From NCBI GenBank assembly GCA_944800085.1, contig CALYLO010000001.1, forward strand, positions 570,501 through 634,500: a stretch of 64,000 nucleotides of DNA, read 5' to 3'. The position numbers were made by a program, and so were the translations under genes. The stretch is from Paenibacillus melissococcoides (lineage in GTDB: Bacteria; Bacillota; Bacilli; Paenibacillales; Paenibacillaceae). Position 1 is the stretch's first letter, and the number at the start of each line of letters is the position of its first letter. The notes beneath the pieces were generated by a model. That model was not told the origin of the DNA. It searched no databases and was given only the letters and a program-made list of their open reading frames with translations. Below, in pieces: positions 20,905-29,925 of this stretch.

Positions 20905-21486
20905 ATGGCTCGGCGGTTAGCCACAGAGTATGTGAAAGCCAGTTTGCAGTTGACGGAAGCTCAGTTGACCCGATTTTTACAGTCGCTTGCCCTGCATTCC
21001 GTTGGGGTAAAAGTATTGGAGAACGGCAATCAAGAGGTGGTTCTTGAGGACGGTCAGGGTGATGAGATTACCTTCCTGTTCGAGAAGCAAGGCAATCGGT
21101 ATGTCTGTGTTACGTCTTGCCGCTTGGTTCATCCGAAATTGACGCAAGTGATGCATAAGCTTGTGGCGACATTCCGTGGCGAAGCGGTAGTCAATCGCAT
21201 CTTTGCCGGATTTACGATGACTTATTATTATGAAGACGGTGCAGTACGCAAGATTGAAGAACGGAAGCAGCAAGAGTCGCGTATCATTTACGAGCATAAG
21301 GATACCGTGGGCGACCTGCAAAAGATGTTCCTGAAGAACGGCGCGGAGCTTCGCATCGATTCCGTGCAGAAGCAGGTGAATATGCTGTTGGATGAGCGGA
21401 ATCAAGCGCATTCCACGGAAGTAATCCAACACATCGACGCGCAATTAAGCCATCTCGCACATCAATTGTTCATACTTGAAGCATAG
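20905..21486 (+). CDS. Conserved hypothetical protein, 193 aa
   Basis: Unknown function. Soluble mixed alpha/beta protein. The first half resembles a small beta-sheet domain (EVVLEDGQGDEITFLFEKQGNRYVCVTSCRLV), then FTMTYYYEDGAVRKIEE, then a C-terminal coiled-coil-like helix (VNMLLDERNQAHSTEVIQHID). GAGGAGA is 8 bases before ATG 20905. The in-frame TTG at 20890 lies inside that ribosome binding site region. It is preceded by 240 bases in which I see no gene and no clear promoter. Confidence 0.75.
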   Translation: MARRLATEYVKASLQLTEAQLTRFLQSLALHSVGVKVLENGNQEVVLEDGQGDEITFLFEKQGNRYVCVTSCRLVHPKLTQVMHKLVATFRGEAVVNRIFAGFTMTYYYEDGAVRKIEERKQQESRIIYEHKDTVGDLQKMFLKNGAELRIDSVQKQVNMLLDERNQAHSTEVIQHIDAQLSHLAHQLFILEA

Positions 21487-21517
21487 AAGCATACGATCAA
21501 GGGATCATCTGCTGAAG

Positions 21518-21547
21518 ACCCTGCGCTCCTTACCGGAGAGCAGGGTT
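21518..21547 (+). terminator. Hairpin after the 193-aa gene
   Basis: ACCCTGC-CTCC pairs with GGAG-GCAGGGT (one mismatch) around TTACC. The T-tract is interrupted, so strength is uncertain. Confidence 0.55.
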
Positions 21548-21788
21548 CTGTTGTGATTGCAGGAAGGACAGATGACCGTAGACGGCAGGCTGGCAAGTTC
21601 CTGAAAAAAAGGGTTGCATTTATGTGCGGAAGATGTTATTTTTAATCTCGTTGAAAACAATATAGGAACCAGGATTCACTCAGGACATTGCATGTTGCGA
21701 GAGATTTTTCCCTCGAGAAGTGAATGACGTAGGTCCTAGCGGATGAAATTTTTACAACATTTTATTCCTAGGAAGGGGGAACCGAAAG

Positions 21789-22187
21789 ATGGAATACTCA
21801 ACTTTCGGAAGACACGTTGCTGTTGATACATGGGGAGTCGACTTTGATTTGCTGAATAATGCGGAATATTTGCAGACCCAGCTGGTTGAAGCCGCCGAAG
21901 CATGTGGAGCAACCGTCTTGTCCGTTCAATCCAAGCAGTTTGAACCACAAGGGGCAACCGTCCTTGTCATGTTGTCTGAAAGTCATCTTTCTATCCACAC
22001 ATATCCTGAACGTGGATTTGCAGCCATCGATTGTTATACTTGCGGCGAGACCGTCGATCCGCAGTTGGCCATTGATTACCTGGTCTCTGTATTGAAACCG
22101 GAACGTACCTATGCCAAGAAGCTGATTCGCGGCCTGGGGGAAATGGAAGTCGTCACACCAGACATGAATGTAAAGCAATTCGTATAA
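21789..22187 (+). CDS. speD: S-adenosylmethionine decarboxylase proenzyme
   Basis: Makes decarboxylated SAM for spermidine synthesis. It self-cleaves to create a pyruvoyl cofactor. The cleavage site lies in LSESHLSIHTYPE, with Ser65 expected to become the pyruvoyl group. The catalytic Cys is in the CYTCGE region. The 132 residues match the short bacterial class 1b enzyme. AGGAAGGGGGA precedes the ATG. The 300-base leader contains no gene I can support. It is monocistronic with its own terminator. Confidence 0.95.
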   Translation: MEYSTFGRHVAVDTWGVDFDLLNNAEYLQTQLVEAAEACGATVLSVQSKQFEPQGATVLVMLSESHLSIHTYPERGFAAIDCYTCGETVDPQLAIDYLVSVLKPERTYAKKLIRGLGEMEVVTPDMNVKQFV

Positions 22188-22199
22188 AATGGCGTTCAG

Positions 22200-22236
22200 C
22201 CCGTTTGCCTGCGATGCTGCAGGGAGCGGGTTTTTT
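22200..22236 (+). terminator. speD terminator
   Basis: CCCG...CCTGC pairs with GCAGG...CGGG, and a TTTTTT run follows. Confidence 0.75.
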
Positions 22237-22305
22237 ATTTTGTTTTGATGCTGGTTCGCTGACATTAGCCGGGTCCGGCCGCGTTCGGCCCCATCATCGA
22301 ATGCA

Positions 22306-22343
22306 ACAAATAACCATGGATGTCCCTATCCATGGTTATTTGT
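22306..22343. repeat. Perfect 16-bp inverted repeat
   Basis: ACAAATAACCATGGAT pairs perfectly with its complement across a 6-nt loop. The arms are AT-rich and there is no T-run on either side, so it is not a standard terminator. It sits 53 bases before the next gene and could be a transcript-stability hairpin or a remnant of a mobile-element end. Confidence 0.7.
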
Positions 22344-22395
22344 CCTTCTGCCTTCCCATACGATTAAAGTAAACCACTATGGATAGGAGAATTCG

Positions 22396-22935
22396 ATGAG
22401 ACCACGTCAATTTCGGACCGGCCCCGTTCTGGCCGTATTACTGTTTTTGCTCGTACTGTGGCCTGCTATGCAGTTGTATGGAATGTTGAAGCCATCCCAC
22501 AATTCATCCAATCCGCTATCGATGCTGTATGAGGTTGCCCAGTTCCAGATTAGCCTGTGGCAAGGAACGATGCAGGAGGCGAAGCGGTACGAGTCGACCG
22601 CTCCGCTGAACAAAGTGAAGCTCGTCGCCTATTCGGCCGGCTATACGCATGAGCGGCTCGTCCGGGCGGTAGGAGAAGAGCGGCTGGCTTCGCTTCCCGG
22701 TCTGAGCCGGTTCGTTGAATTCATCACGGTCCTGCAGATTAGCGGCGATCGGCAATTGACCGACCTGGAGCGGGAGGTGCTCGAGCAGGCCGCGGCCATC
22801 GCGCCTCAGCTGTCGGACAGCTATGCCGGGCTGTTCTCTTCGTCGGGCAAAATTATCGGCTCGAAGAACGAAACGCTGCAAGCGGCCGATCAGCGCCTTG
22901 CCGACACGCTGGAGCGTTACTTTCATCCAGAATAG
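22396..22935 (+). CDS. Signal-anchored hypothetical protein, 179 aa
   Basis: N-terminal basic residues precede a hydrophobic helix (about 11-27), then a roughly 150-residue extracytoplasmic part with several helices and no Cys. No catalytic motif is recognised. It occupies the place of B. subtilis ysxD (between ysxC and hemA), but I see no reason to call it an orthologue. GGATAGGAG lies before the ATG. It is probably exported and membrane-tethered. Confidence 0.7.
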   Translation: MRPRQFRTGPVLAVLLFLLVLWPAMQLYGMLKPSHNSSNPLSMLYEVAQFQISLWQGTMQEAKRYESTAPLNKVKLVAYSAGYTHERLVRAVGEERLASLPGLSRFVEFITVLQISGDRQLTDLEREVLEQAAAIAPQLSDSYAGLFSSSGKIIGSKNETLQAADQRLADTLERYFHPE

Positions 22936-23065
22936 CAATCAATCATTTGCGTGACATCCATCGCAAGGAATGATAGTATAAGGTTCGCACGGCAAGTACA
23001 GACTATTTTTGACATGCATTTCATAATATCTTCAAATTACGTTCCGACGGGCATGTTCAACTATG

Positions 23066-23089
23066 TTATAATGATTATCAATTGATAAT
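23066..23089 (+). promoter_or_regulatory. PerR/Fur-type operator overlapping the hemA -10 box
   Basis: TTATAATGATTATCA (23066-23080) differs from the PerR box TTATAATNATTATAA at one specified base and from the Fur 7-1-7 motif at one base. An overlapping perfect palindrome ATTATCAATTGATAAT lies at 23074-23089. TATAAT at 23067-23072 is a likely -10 box, with a weak -35 near 23042. B. subtilis hemA is PerR-controlled, so haem- or peroxide/iron-responsive repression is plausible. Confidence 0.65.
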
Positions 23090-23122
23090 ATTCAAAATTT
23101 ATCAAAAGCAGGTGAATGAGCA

Positions 23123-24508
23123 ATGCACATCGTGGTCGTCGGCATGAATTATCGTACGGCGCCTGTGGAGATACGGGAGAAGTTCGCGCTGCCGGAGAAG
23201 GATTGGCAAGAGGCTATCCGGCAACTGCGGAATACGAAAAGCGTCATGGAATGCGTGATGGTGTCGACATGCAACCGCACGGAAATGTACGTTGTCGTCG
23301 ATCGTCTGCATATGTGCGGTTATTTCATCCGCAGCTTCATGGAGCAATGGTTCGGAATTCCAAGGCAGCAATTCACGCCTTACTTATATATATATGAAGA
23401 TGATCAAGCGGTGGAGCATTTGTTCCGGGTCGCCTCGGGTCTCGATTCGATGGTTATCGGCGAGACGCAGATCCTGGGACAGATTCGTTCGGCCTTTTTG
23501 TTCGCGCAGCAGGAAGGAACGACCGGCACCTGGTTCAATACGCTGTTCAAGCAGGCGATTACGATGGCCAAGCGTGCCCATGCCGAGACGAACATCAATG
23601 ACAATGCGGTCTCGGTCAGCTACGCCGCGGTCGAACTGGGCAAGCGCATCTTCGGCTCCTTCCAGGGCAAGAAGGTGTTGATTCTCGGAGCGGGCAAGAT
23701 GAGCGAGCTGACGGTCAAGCATCTGTATTCGAACGGCGCGGCCGAGGTCATGGTCTTGAACCGCACGTTCTCGCGCGCCCGGGAACTGGCCGAACAGTTC
23801 CACGGCCGGGCCGGGACGCTGGAGGATGCCAGGGAATTCCTGCGCGAAGCGGATATTGTGATCAGCTCGACCGGAGCCCAGCAGTATATTATGACTGCGC
23901 AGGATGTCGAACGGGTGATGAAGCAGCGCAAATCGCGCCCGCTCTTCCTGATCGACATCGCCGTGCCGCGGGATCTCGATCCCGAGATCGGCAGCGTATC
24001 GAATGTGTTCCTGTACGACATCGACGATCTCGAAGGCATCGTAGAGAGCAATCTGGAGCAGCGCCGCAAGGAAGCCGCCAAGATTGAAGCGATGATCGCG
24101 AAAGAGCTCGACGAATACCGTCAATGGCTGAAGATGCTTGGCGTTACGCCGGTCATCCGCGCCCTGCAGACGAAGGCGGAGCGTATCCATCAGGATACGC
24201 TGGAGAGCCTGTTCAACAAGCTTCCGGACATGTCCGAGCGGGAAGTGAAGCTGATCCGCCGCCTCACGAAGAGCATGCTGAACCAGATGATGCATGATCC
24301 GATCCTGCAGATCAAGGAGCTTGCTGCAGAGAAGAACGGGGAAGAGGCCCTTCAGCTGTTTACCCAACTGTTCGCTCTGGAAGAGACGATGGCTGCTTCC
24401 GAGCCGGATAAGGAAACGAAGCGGGAAGCCGCTGCGATCTCCTCCCGGCGCGATGAAGAGCCGGAACGGACCAAGCCGGTTCTGTCATGGGCCGCGGTTA
24501 CTTGGTAG
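23123..24508 (+). CDS. hemA: Glutamyl-tRNA reductase
   Basis: First committed step of C5-pathway haem synthesis: reduces Glu-tRNA to glutamate-1-semialdehyde. The catalytic Cys50 lies in STCNRTEMY. The NADPH-binding domain (VLILGAGKMSELTVKHL) and the C-terminal dimerisation helices are present. 461 residues, with a charged C-terminal tail longer than usual. GCAGGTGA lies before the ATG. It is the first gene of the tetrapyrrole operon and is followed by hemX after 27 bases. Confidence 0.96.
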   Translation: MHIVVVGMNYRTAPVEIREKFALPEKDWQEAIRQLRNTKSVMECVMVSTCNRTEMYVVVDRLHMCGYFIRSFMEQWFGIPRQQFTPYLYIYEDDQAVEHLFRVASGLDSMVIGETQILGQIRSAFLFAQQEGTTGTWFNTLFKQAITMAKRAHAETNINDNAVSVSYAAVELGKRIFGSFQGKKVLILGAGKMSELTVKHLYSNGAAEVMVLNRTFSRARELAEQFHGRAGTLEDAREFLREADIVISSTGAQQYIMTAQDVERVMKQRKSRPLFLIDIAVPRDLDPEIGSVSNVFLYDIDDLEGIVESNLEQRRKEAAKIEAMIAKELDEYRQWLKMLGVTPVIRALQTKAERIHQDTLESLFNKLPDMSEREVKLIRRLTKSMLNQMMHDPILQIKELAAEKNGEEALQLFTQLFALEETMAASEPDKETKREAAAISSRRDEEPERTKPVLSWAAVTW

Positions 24509-24535
24509 ACGGCGTTCAGGAGGCGGCAGGTTCAT

Positions 24536-25351
24536 ATGTTGACGAATAGCTGGATTTACGATGCGATTATTTACACATATGCCCTGAGCCTTCTGTTTTA
24601 TTTTTCCGATGCCGTTGGCAGGAATCGGAAAGCGAAGCGGATGGGCACAGGGCTTCTTGTTTTTGTATGGGTGCTGCAGACGATTTTTCTCGTCGTGCGT
24701 ATTATCCGTCATCAGGATGTCCCGATTATCAGCAGCTATGAGTTTATGTTTCTGTTCTCTTGGCTGCTCGTCACGGCGTCCTTGGCGATCAACCGTTTTT
24801 TTTCGATTGAGTATGTCGTGTTTTTTGTCAATCTGGTCGGGTTTGCGCTGCTCATAATCAATATGCTGAATGATCCGACATCTTCGACCGTCATGGCGGA
24901 GTGGGAGATGATGCACAATCTGCTTGTCTTTCACATCACGCTTGCCGCCTGCGGCTTTGCGGCCTTGACCGTAGGGGCGATCTTCTCGGGGATGTACGTC
25001 TTTTTGCACCACCGCCTGAAGAGAAGGCAATGGTCGGAAGCGGTGCGGCGCCTGCCCAGCCTGGAGCGGATGGAGCGAATGTCTTATTTCGCCGTTATCG
25101 TCGGGATTCCGTTCTTCCTGCTCTCTTTGGCGGTCGCCATCGGCGTGGTGCTGCTGGGCAACCGGATTGAGCTTTTGACCGATTTCAAGATTTGGTTCAC
25201 TTTGATCGCGCTCGCTCTTTATTTTTCCTATTTTTGGGTCCGAACCCGCGCCGTGGTGACAGGATTTCGGCTCGCCTTGTGGAATGTAGGATGTTATGCG
25301 TTTATGGTGTTGAATTTCAGCTTAAATTCCTTATCGGCATTTCACCGCTAG
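24536..25351 (+). CDS. hemX: HemX, CcsA-like membrane protein
   Basis: Integral membrane protein with about eight hydrophobic helices over 271 residues, of the cytochrome-c-assembly (CcsA/CcmC) superfamily. The WLLV and VFHITLAACGF segments match the haem-handling family. In B. subtilis HemX lowers the level of GluTR (HemA). Position directly after hemA is diagnostic. The ribosome binding site is AGGAGGCAGG. The stop codon abuts the next gene. Confidence 0.9.
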   Translation: MLTNSWIYDAIIYTYALSLLFYFSDAVGRNRKAKRMGTGLLVFVWVLQTIFLVVRIIRHQDVPIISSYEFMFLFSWLLVTASLAINRFFSIEYVVFFVNLVGFALLIINMLNDPTSSTVMAEWEMMHNLLVFHITLAACGFAALTVGAIFSGMYVFLHHRLKRRQWSEAVRRLPSLERMERMSYFAVIVGIPFFLLSLAVAIGVVLLGNRIELLTDFKIWFTLIALALYFSYFWVRTRAVVTGFRLALWNVGCYAFMVLNFSLNSLSAFHR

Positions 25352-25366
25352 ATGGGAGTGGAGAAC

Positions 25367-26143
25367 ATGGAGCATAGGGACGAGCCCTGTCCGCTGTATC
25401 CGATGATGCTTCGACTGGCCGGGCGCCGGTGCGTCGTGATCGGAGGCGGGTCCGTTGCCGCGCGCAAAGTATCATCATTGCTGGCCAGCGGCGCCGAAGT
25501 CACGGTCGTCAGCCCGAGGTTGACGCCGGAGCTTGGGCGCTTGGCGCATGAGGGCCGGATTGCTTGCCGGGAACGGGATTATGAGCCGGCCGACGTCGAG
25601 GGAGCCCTGCTCGTCTTCGCGGCCACGGATCGTCCGGCCGTGAACGAACGGGTGGCGGAGGATGCCCGCCGGGCCGGGGCGCTGGTCAATTTGGCGCATG
25701 ATCCGGAGGGCAGCGACTTCGCCAATCCCGGTTCCGCGCGGAAAGGGATGATTCAGGTGGCGGTCTACGCGGGCGGAGCGAGCCCGACGTTGACCCGCCG
25801 GCTTACGGCGAAGCTGGCCGGGCAGGTGGATGACGGGCTGGCCGATCTGGCGGCCCGTCTCTCTTCGGCCCGCCGGGATACACGAGCCCGCATCGAGGCG
25901 CCGGAACGCCGTCATGAGCTGCTGCGCCGGTATGCCGGCGATTGCTGGCAGGCCTACGAGCAGGGCAAGGAAGCTCCCGCTTGGGACGAGTGGCTTGCAG
26001 GCCGATGTCCGGGTGTGGTGGGCCTGCCCGGCACGATTGGGGTTCCTGACAGGGAAGAATCGCCTGGCACGAATAGAGCGCCTGGCGGGCAAGGATTGCC
26101 TGACGCGGAAGCGGAGGCGGACGGCAAGGCGCCGCAAGGTTGA
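25367..26143 (+). CDS. Precorrin-2 dehydrogenase (Met8/SirC-type)
   Basis: NAD-dependent oxidation of precorrin-2 to sirohydrochlorin on the way to sirohaem. The N-terminal Rossmann domain begins PLYPMMLRLAGRRCVVIGGGSVAARKV, then VFAATDRPAVN, and the helical domain follows (QVAVYAGGASPTLTRRL). GGGAGTGGAG precedes ATG 25367. ATG 25352 directly after the hemX stop is an alternative. The last 40 or so residues are a low-complexity tail (PGTIGV, PDREES, PGTNRA, PGGQGL, PDAEAE) encoded by an 18-bp repeat. Confidence 0.87.
   Translation: MEHRDEPCPLYPMMLRLAGRRCVVIGGGSVAARKVSSLLASGAEVTVVSPRLTPELGRLAHEGRIACRERDYEPADVEGALLVFAATDRPAVNERVAEDARRAGALVNLAHDPEGSDFANPGSARKGMIQVAVYAGGASPTLTRRLTAKLAGQVDDGLADLAARLSSARRDTRARIEAPERRHELLRRYAGDCWQAYEQGKEAPAWDEWLAGRCPGVVGLPGTIGVPDREESPGTNRAPGGQGLPDAEAEADGKAPQG
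26027..26116 (+). repeat. 18-bp tandem repeat inside the precorrin-2 dehydrogenase gene
   Basis: Five degenerate units begin exactly 18 bases apart (26027, 26045, 26063, 26081, 26099), each starting CCTG or CCCG. They encode six-residue units beginning Pro-Gly or Pro-Asp. CAGGC-rich sequence continues past the stop codon. Confidence 0.7.
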
Positions 26144-26216
26144 ACCAGCAAGAGCAGGCCATCAGGCTGGGGAACAGCATTAGCAGGCTATCAGGCAGGC
26201 AATAAGGAGGATTCAT

Positions 26217-27137
26217 ATGCGTACAATTATCGTTGGAACCCGGCAGAGCGCGTTGGCGCTTACCCAGACCGGCCATGTCATCTCCGCGCTGGAAGCGATC
26301 TGCGCGCGGAAAGGCTTGCCTTACCGGTTCGAGATTCGAAAAATCGTGACCAAAGGGGACCGTATCCTGGACGTTACGTTGTCGAAGGTCGGCGGCAAGG
26401 GATTGTTCGTCAAGGAGATTGAGCAGGCCTTGGCCGATCGCGAGATAGATATGGCGGTCCACAGCATGAAGGACATGCCGTGGCAGCTTCAGGAAGGGCT
26501 GATGGTCGGAGCCGTTCCGAAGCGGGAGGATCCGCGCGACGGCTTGATTATGAAGACGGGAAGCTCCTTGAGCGATCTGCCGCATGGGGCAACGGTCGGC
26601 ACGAGCAGTCTGCGCCGCTCCTGCCAGCTCCAAGCGCTGCGGCCTGACTTGAAGATTGTACCGCTGCGCGGCAATATCGACACCCGCCTGCGCAAGCTGG
26701 AGACGGAGGGGCTGGATGCCATCGTGCTGGCGGCCGCCGGGCTTCACCGCATGGGATGGCAGGATCGCATCACCTCCTATTTGTCCGAGGAGGAGTGTGT
26801 GCCCGCGGTAGGGCAGGGCGCCCTCGGCATCGAATGCCGCGAGGAAGATGAAGACCTGCGCAGGCTGCTGGAGTGCTATCATGATGCGGATACCGCCCGC
26901 ACGGTGCAGGCGGAACGGACTTTTCTCGGCCGGCTCAACGGCGGCTGCCAGGTGCCGATCGGCGCGCATGCGGTGCTAGTCGGGGCCGGCGGTACGGTGC
27001 GGCTCACCGGATTGGTCGGTTCCGCCGAAGATGGAACGATATTGAGAGAAACGATGGAAGGGGAACATCCCGAATCGCTCGGTGTTGCGGTCGCTCAGCG
27101 GCTGCTGGATCGCGGCGCGGACCGGATGCTGCCTTAA
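26217..27137 (+). CDS. hemC: Hydroxymethylbilane synthase (porphobilinogen deaminase)
   Basis: Polymerises four porphobilinogens into hydroxymethylbilane on a dipyrromethane cofactor. The cofactor Cys lies in [11 protein letters not shown] (about residue 243). Substrate-binding motifs: [21 protein letters not shown] and HSMKDMP. 306 residues, the normal length. AAGGAGG precedes the ATG. It is inside the tetrapyrrole operon, 15 bases before the cobA-hemD gene. Confidence 0.96.
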   Translation: MRTIIVGTRQSALALTQTGHVISALEAICARKGLPYRFEIRKIVTKGDRILDVTLSKVGGKGLFVKEIEQALADREIDMAVHSMKDMPWQLQEGLMVGAVPKREDPRDGLIMKTGSSLSDLPHGATVGTSSLRRSCQLQALRPDLKIVPLRGNIDTRLRKLETEGLDAIVLAAAGLHRMGWQDRITSYLSEEECVPAVGQGALGIECREEDEDLRRLLECYHDADTARTVQAERTFLGRLNGGCQVPIGAHAVLVGAGGTVRLTGLVGSAEDGTILRETMEGEHPESLGVAVAQRLLDRGADRMLP

Positions 27138-27152
27138 AAGGGGAGATATCGG

Positions 27153-28718
27153 ATGGAGCAGCACCCCCGCCCGAAGGGCGCCGTTTATTTGGTCGGCGCC
27201 GGGCCCGGAGATGCCGGATTGATTACGGTAAAAGGCCTGCGCTGTCTGCAGGAAGCGGATGTCGTCGTCTATGATCGCTTGGCAGGTCCGCGTCTGATGC
27301 AGTACGCCAAGCGCGGGGCCCGCAAAATTTATGTAGGGAAGCTGCCGGATCGCCATGCGATGAAGCAGGAAGACATTAACCGGCTGCTCGTCGAGCTGGC
27401 CTTGGAGGGGCACACGGTGACCCGTCTGAAGGGCGGAGATCCTTGCGTATTCGGACGCGTGGGCGAGGAGGCGGCCTTGCTGGCGGAGCATGGAATCCGC
27501 TATGAGATCGTCCCTGGCGTAACCTCCGCCGTGGCGGCGCCGGCGTATGCCGGCATTCCGGTGACCCACCGGAACCGCGCGTCATCCTTCTGCGTCGTTA
27601 CCGGCCACGAGAGTCCGGACAAGCTGGACGAGATGATCGAATGGGACAAGCTGACGCAAGCGACAGGGACGCTGCTCTTTCTGATGGGCGTGGCGAAGCT
27701 TCGCTATATCGCGGAGCGGCTGATGGCCCACGGGCGCGCTCCGGAGACGCCGGTGGCGCTCGTCCGCTGGGGTACGCGGGCGGAGCAGGAGACGATAACC
27801 GGCACGCTGGCCACGATCGCCGACGAGGTGGAGCGGGCCGGCTTCGCTTCGCCGGCCGTCATCGTCGTCGGCGAGGTCGTGCTGGAGCGGGAGCGGCTGC
27901 AATGGGCGGAGAGCCGCCCGCTGTTCGGCCGGCGCGTGCTGGTGACGCGCGCCCGGGACCAGGCGAGCGAGCTGACGCGCCGGATTGAGGATGCCGGCGG
28001 GGAGCCGTACGAGTATCCGGTTATCGAGCTCCGCATGCCGGAATCGCCGGCCGCCCGCGAAGCGCTAAGCCAGGCGCTCGCCCGGCCGAACGCGTATGAT
28101 TGGCTCGTGCTGACGAGCGTCAACGGCGTCCGCTTCTGGTTCCGCCACCTGCGGGAGCATGGGGCGGATATTCGCCAGTGGGCCCATGCGCGCATCGTCT
28201 CGGTCGGGCCGAAGACGACGGAGGCGCTGCGGGAATACGGAATCCAACCGGATATTGCCGCAGCCCAGTTCAGCCAGGAGGGCGTCTGGGAAGCGCTGCG
28301 CCCTCACGCCGCACCCGGGCAGCGGGTGCTGCTCGCGCGCGGAGATTTGTCCCGGCCCTGGCTGAGGGAGACGATGGAAGCGCATGGGCTGCATGCGGAC
28401 GAGGTGGATCTGTACGAGACGGTGCTGCCCGAGGAAGAGAACCCGGAGCTGGTCGAGATGCTGGAGCAGCACATGATTCATATCGTGACGTTCACCAGTT
28501 CCTCGACCGTGACGAATCTGCTGGCGGCGCTGCGCCGGATGGGGATGGACGATCCGGCGCAGGCGCTGCGCGGAGCGCAGATCGCCTGTATCGGCGAGAT
28601 TACGGCGCGGACGGCCCGGGAGGCCGGACTGCACGTCGACGTGACCGCGGCTTCCTCGACGATCGATGGGCTGATGGAGGCCATGTTGGAGTTAGGCAAG
28701 GTGAAGAAGACAGTATAA
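27153..28718 (+). CDS. Uroporphyrinogen-III C-methyltransferase / uroporphyrinogen-III synthase fusion
   Basis: Two enzymes in one chain. Residues 1-250 are a SUMT/CobA domain (VYLVGAGPGDAGLITVKG; RLKGGDPCVFGR; VPGVTSAVAAPAYAGIP). From about residue 258 the HemD fold begins (RRVLVTRARDQASEL) and ends at about 515 (TFTSSSTVTNLL). Hydroxymethylbilane from HemC is cyclised by the second half, and the first half diverts uroporphyrinogen III to precorrin-2, the substrate of the dehydrogenase two genes upstream. So the operon has a sirohaem branch. In B. subtilis hemD is a separate gene. Confidence 0.95.
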   Translation: MEQHPRPKGAVYLVGAGPGDAGLITVKGLRCLQEADVVVYDRLAGPRLMQYAKRGARKIYVGKLPDRHAMKQEDINRLLVELALEGHTVTRLKGGDPCVFGRVGEEAALLAEHGIRYEIVPGVTSAVAAPAYAGIPVTHRNRASSFCVVTGHESPDKLDEMIEWDKLTQATGTLLFLMGVAKLRYIAERLMAHGRAPETPVALVRWGTRAEQETITGTLATIADEVERAGFASPAVIVVGEVVLERERLQWAESRPLFGRRVLVTRARDQASELTRRIEDAGGEPYEYPVIELRMPESPAAREALSQALARPNAYDWLVLTSVNGVRFWFRHLREHGADIRQWAHARIVSVGPKTTEALREYGIQPDIAAAQFSQEGVWEALRPHAAPGQRVLLARGDLSRPWLRETMEAHGLHADEVDLYETVLPEEENPELVEMLEQHMIHIVTFTSSSTVTNLLAALRRMGMDDPAQALRGAQIACIGEITARTAREAGLHVDVTAASSTIDGLMEAMLELGKVKKTV

Positions 28719-28835
28719 GGGCGAGTTATAAGTGGCGAGTTCAAAAGGGCCGCTTGGCCTCACCGGGAAGGTGGCTTGAGCTCGAAGGGCAGGTTTTTCA
28801 AAGAACCTCGATAATTTTGCAAGGAGGCAATCAGT

Positions 28836-29840
28836 ATGGCATATCCGACAACACGGCTCCGCCGCCTGCGGGGGACGGCGGCCATTCGCAATATGGTGAG
28901 AGAGACGGTGCTTACCCCTCATGATCTCATCATGCCCGTATTTGTAACCTGCGGCACCGGAATCAAGGAAGAGATTGCATCGATGCCGGGGGTATATCAT
29001 TTCTCGCTCGATCTGCTCGATGCCGAGATCGATGAGATCGCGGCGCTGGGCATTCCGGCGATCGTGCTCTTCGGCGTGCCGGAGACGAAGGATGCGGCAG
29101 GCACCTCCGCGTTTGAAGAGGATGGAATCGTGCAGCGGGCGACGCGCCAGATCAAAGCCCGCCATCCGGAGCTGCTCGTAATCGCGGATACATGCCTGTG
29201 CCAATATACGGACCATGGCCATTGCGGCATGATTCATGTGCATGAGGCCAACGGCGTGAAGACCGGAATCGTGGACAATGACGAGTCGCTCGCTTATCTG
29301 GTGCGCACGGCGGTCTCCCAAGCCGCGGCGGGCGCCGACATTATCGCGCCTTCCAATATGATGGACGGCTTCGTGCACGCCATCCGGGCCGGCTTGGACG
29401 AGGCGGGCTTCGAATCGGTTCCGATCATGTCCTATTCGGTCAAGTACGCCTCCGCCTTCTATGGCCCGTTCCGGGATGCGGCTCATTCCGCGCCGCAGTT
29501 CGGCGACCGCAAGACGTACCAGATGGATCCGGCCAATGCGCGCGAAGCGCTGCGTGAAGCGGAAGCGGATGTCGCCGAAGGGGCGGACATGCTGATGGTG
29601 AAGCCGGCCATGGCCTATATGGATATTATCCGCACGCTGAAGGAACAATTCGATCTGCCGGTCGTCGCGTATAACGTCAGCGGAGAATATTCCATGGTCA
29701 AGGCGGCTGCCCGCATGGGCTGGATCGATGAGAAAGCCGTGACGATGGAGCTGCTCGTCGGCCTGAAAAGAGCGGGAGCGGATACGATCATTACTTACCA
29801 TGCGAAGGACGCGGCCCGCTGGCTGAAGGAAGCGGAGTAA
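28836..29840 (+). CDS. hemB: Porphobilinogen synthase (delta-aminolevulinate dehydratase)
   Basis: Condenses two 5-aminolevulinates to porphobilinogen. The cysteine-rich zinc site is [14 protein letters not shown], and the Schiff-base lysines lie in [15 protein letters not shown] and LMVKPAMAY. 334 residues, full length. AAGGAGG is 8 bases before the ATG. The 117-base gap after the cobA-hemD fusion holds no gene. Confidence 0.97.
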   Translation: MAYPTTRLRRLRGTAAIRNMVRETVLTPHDLIMPVFVTCGTGIKEEIASMPGVYHFSLDLLDAEIDEIAALGIPAIVLFGVPETKDAAGTSAFEEDGIVQRATRQIKARHPELLVIADTCLCQYTDHGHCGMIHVHEANGVKTGIVDNDESLAYLVRTAVSQAAAGADIIAPSNMMDGFVHAIRAGLDEAGFESVPIMSYSVKYASAFYGPFRDAAHSAPQFGDRKTYQMDPANAREALREAEADVAEGADMLMVKPAMAYMDIIRTLKEQFDLPVVAYNVSGEYSMVKAAARMGWIDEKAVTMELLVGLKRAGADTIITYHAKDAARWLKEAE

Positions 29841-29868
29841 GGCGACGGATTCTTCCGGCATGAAAATA

Positions 29869-29905
29869 ACCCCCGGATGGCCGCCGAGGCGGACCGTCCG
29901 GGGGT
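29869..29905 (-). terminator. Bidirectional terminator between hemB and the Crp-like gene
   Basis: ACCCCCGGA pairs perfectly with TCCGGGGGT. The T-rich tail (TTATTTTC) is on the minus strand, so it best serves the opposite-strand regulator. The stem may also stop hemB transcription. Confidence 0.75.
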
Positions 29906-29925
29906 ATGACTTATCGGGTAGAGCG

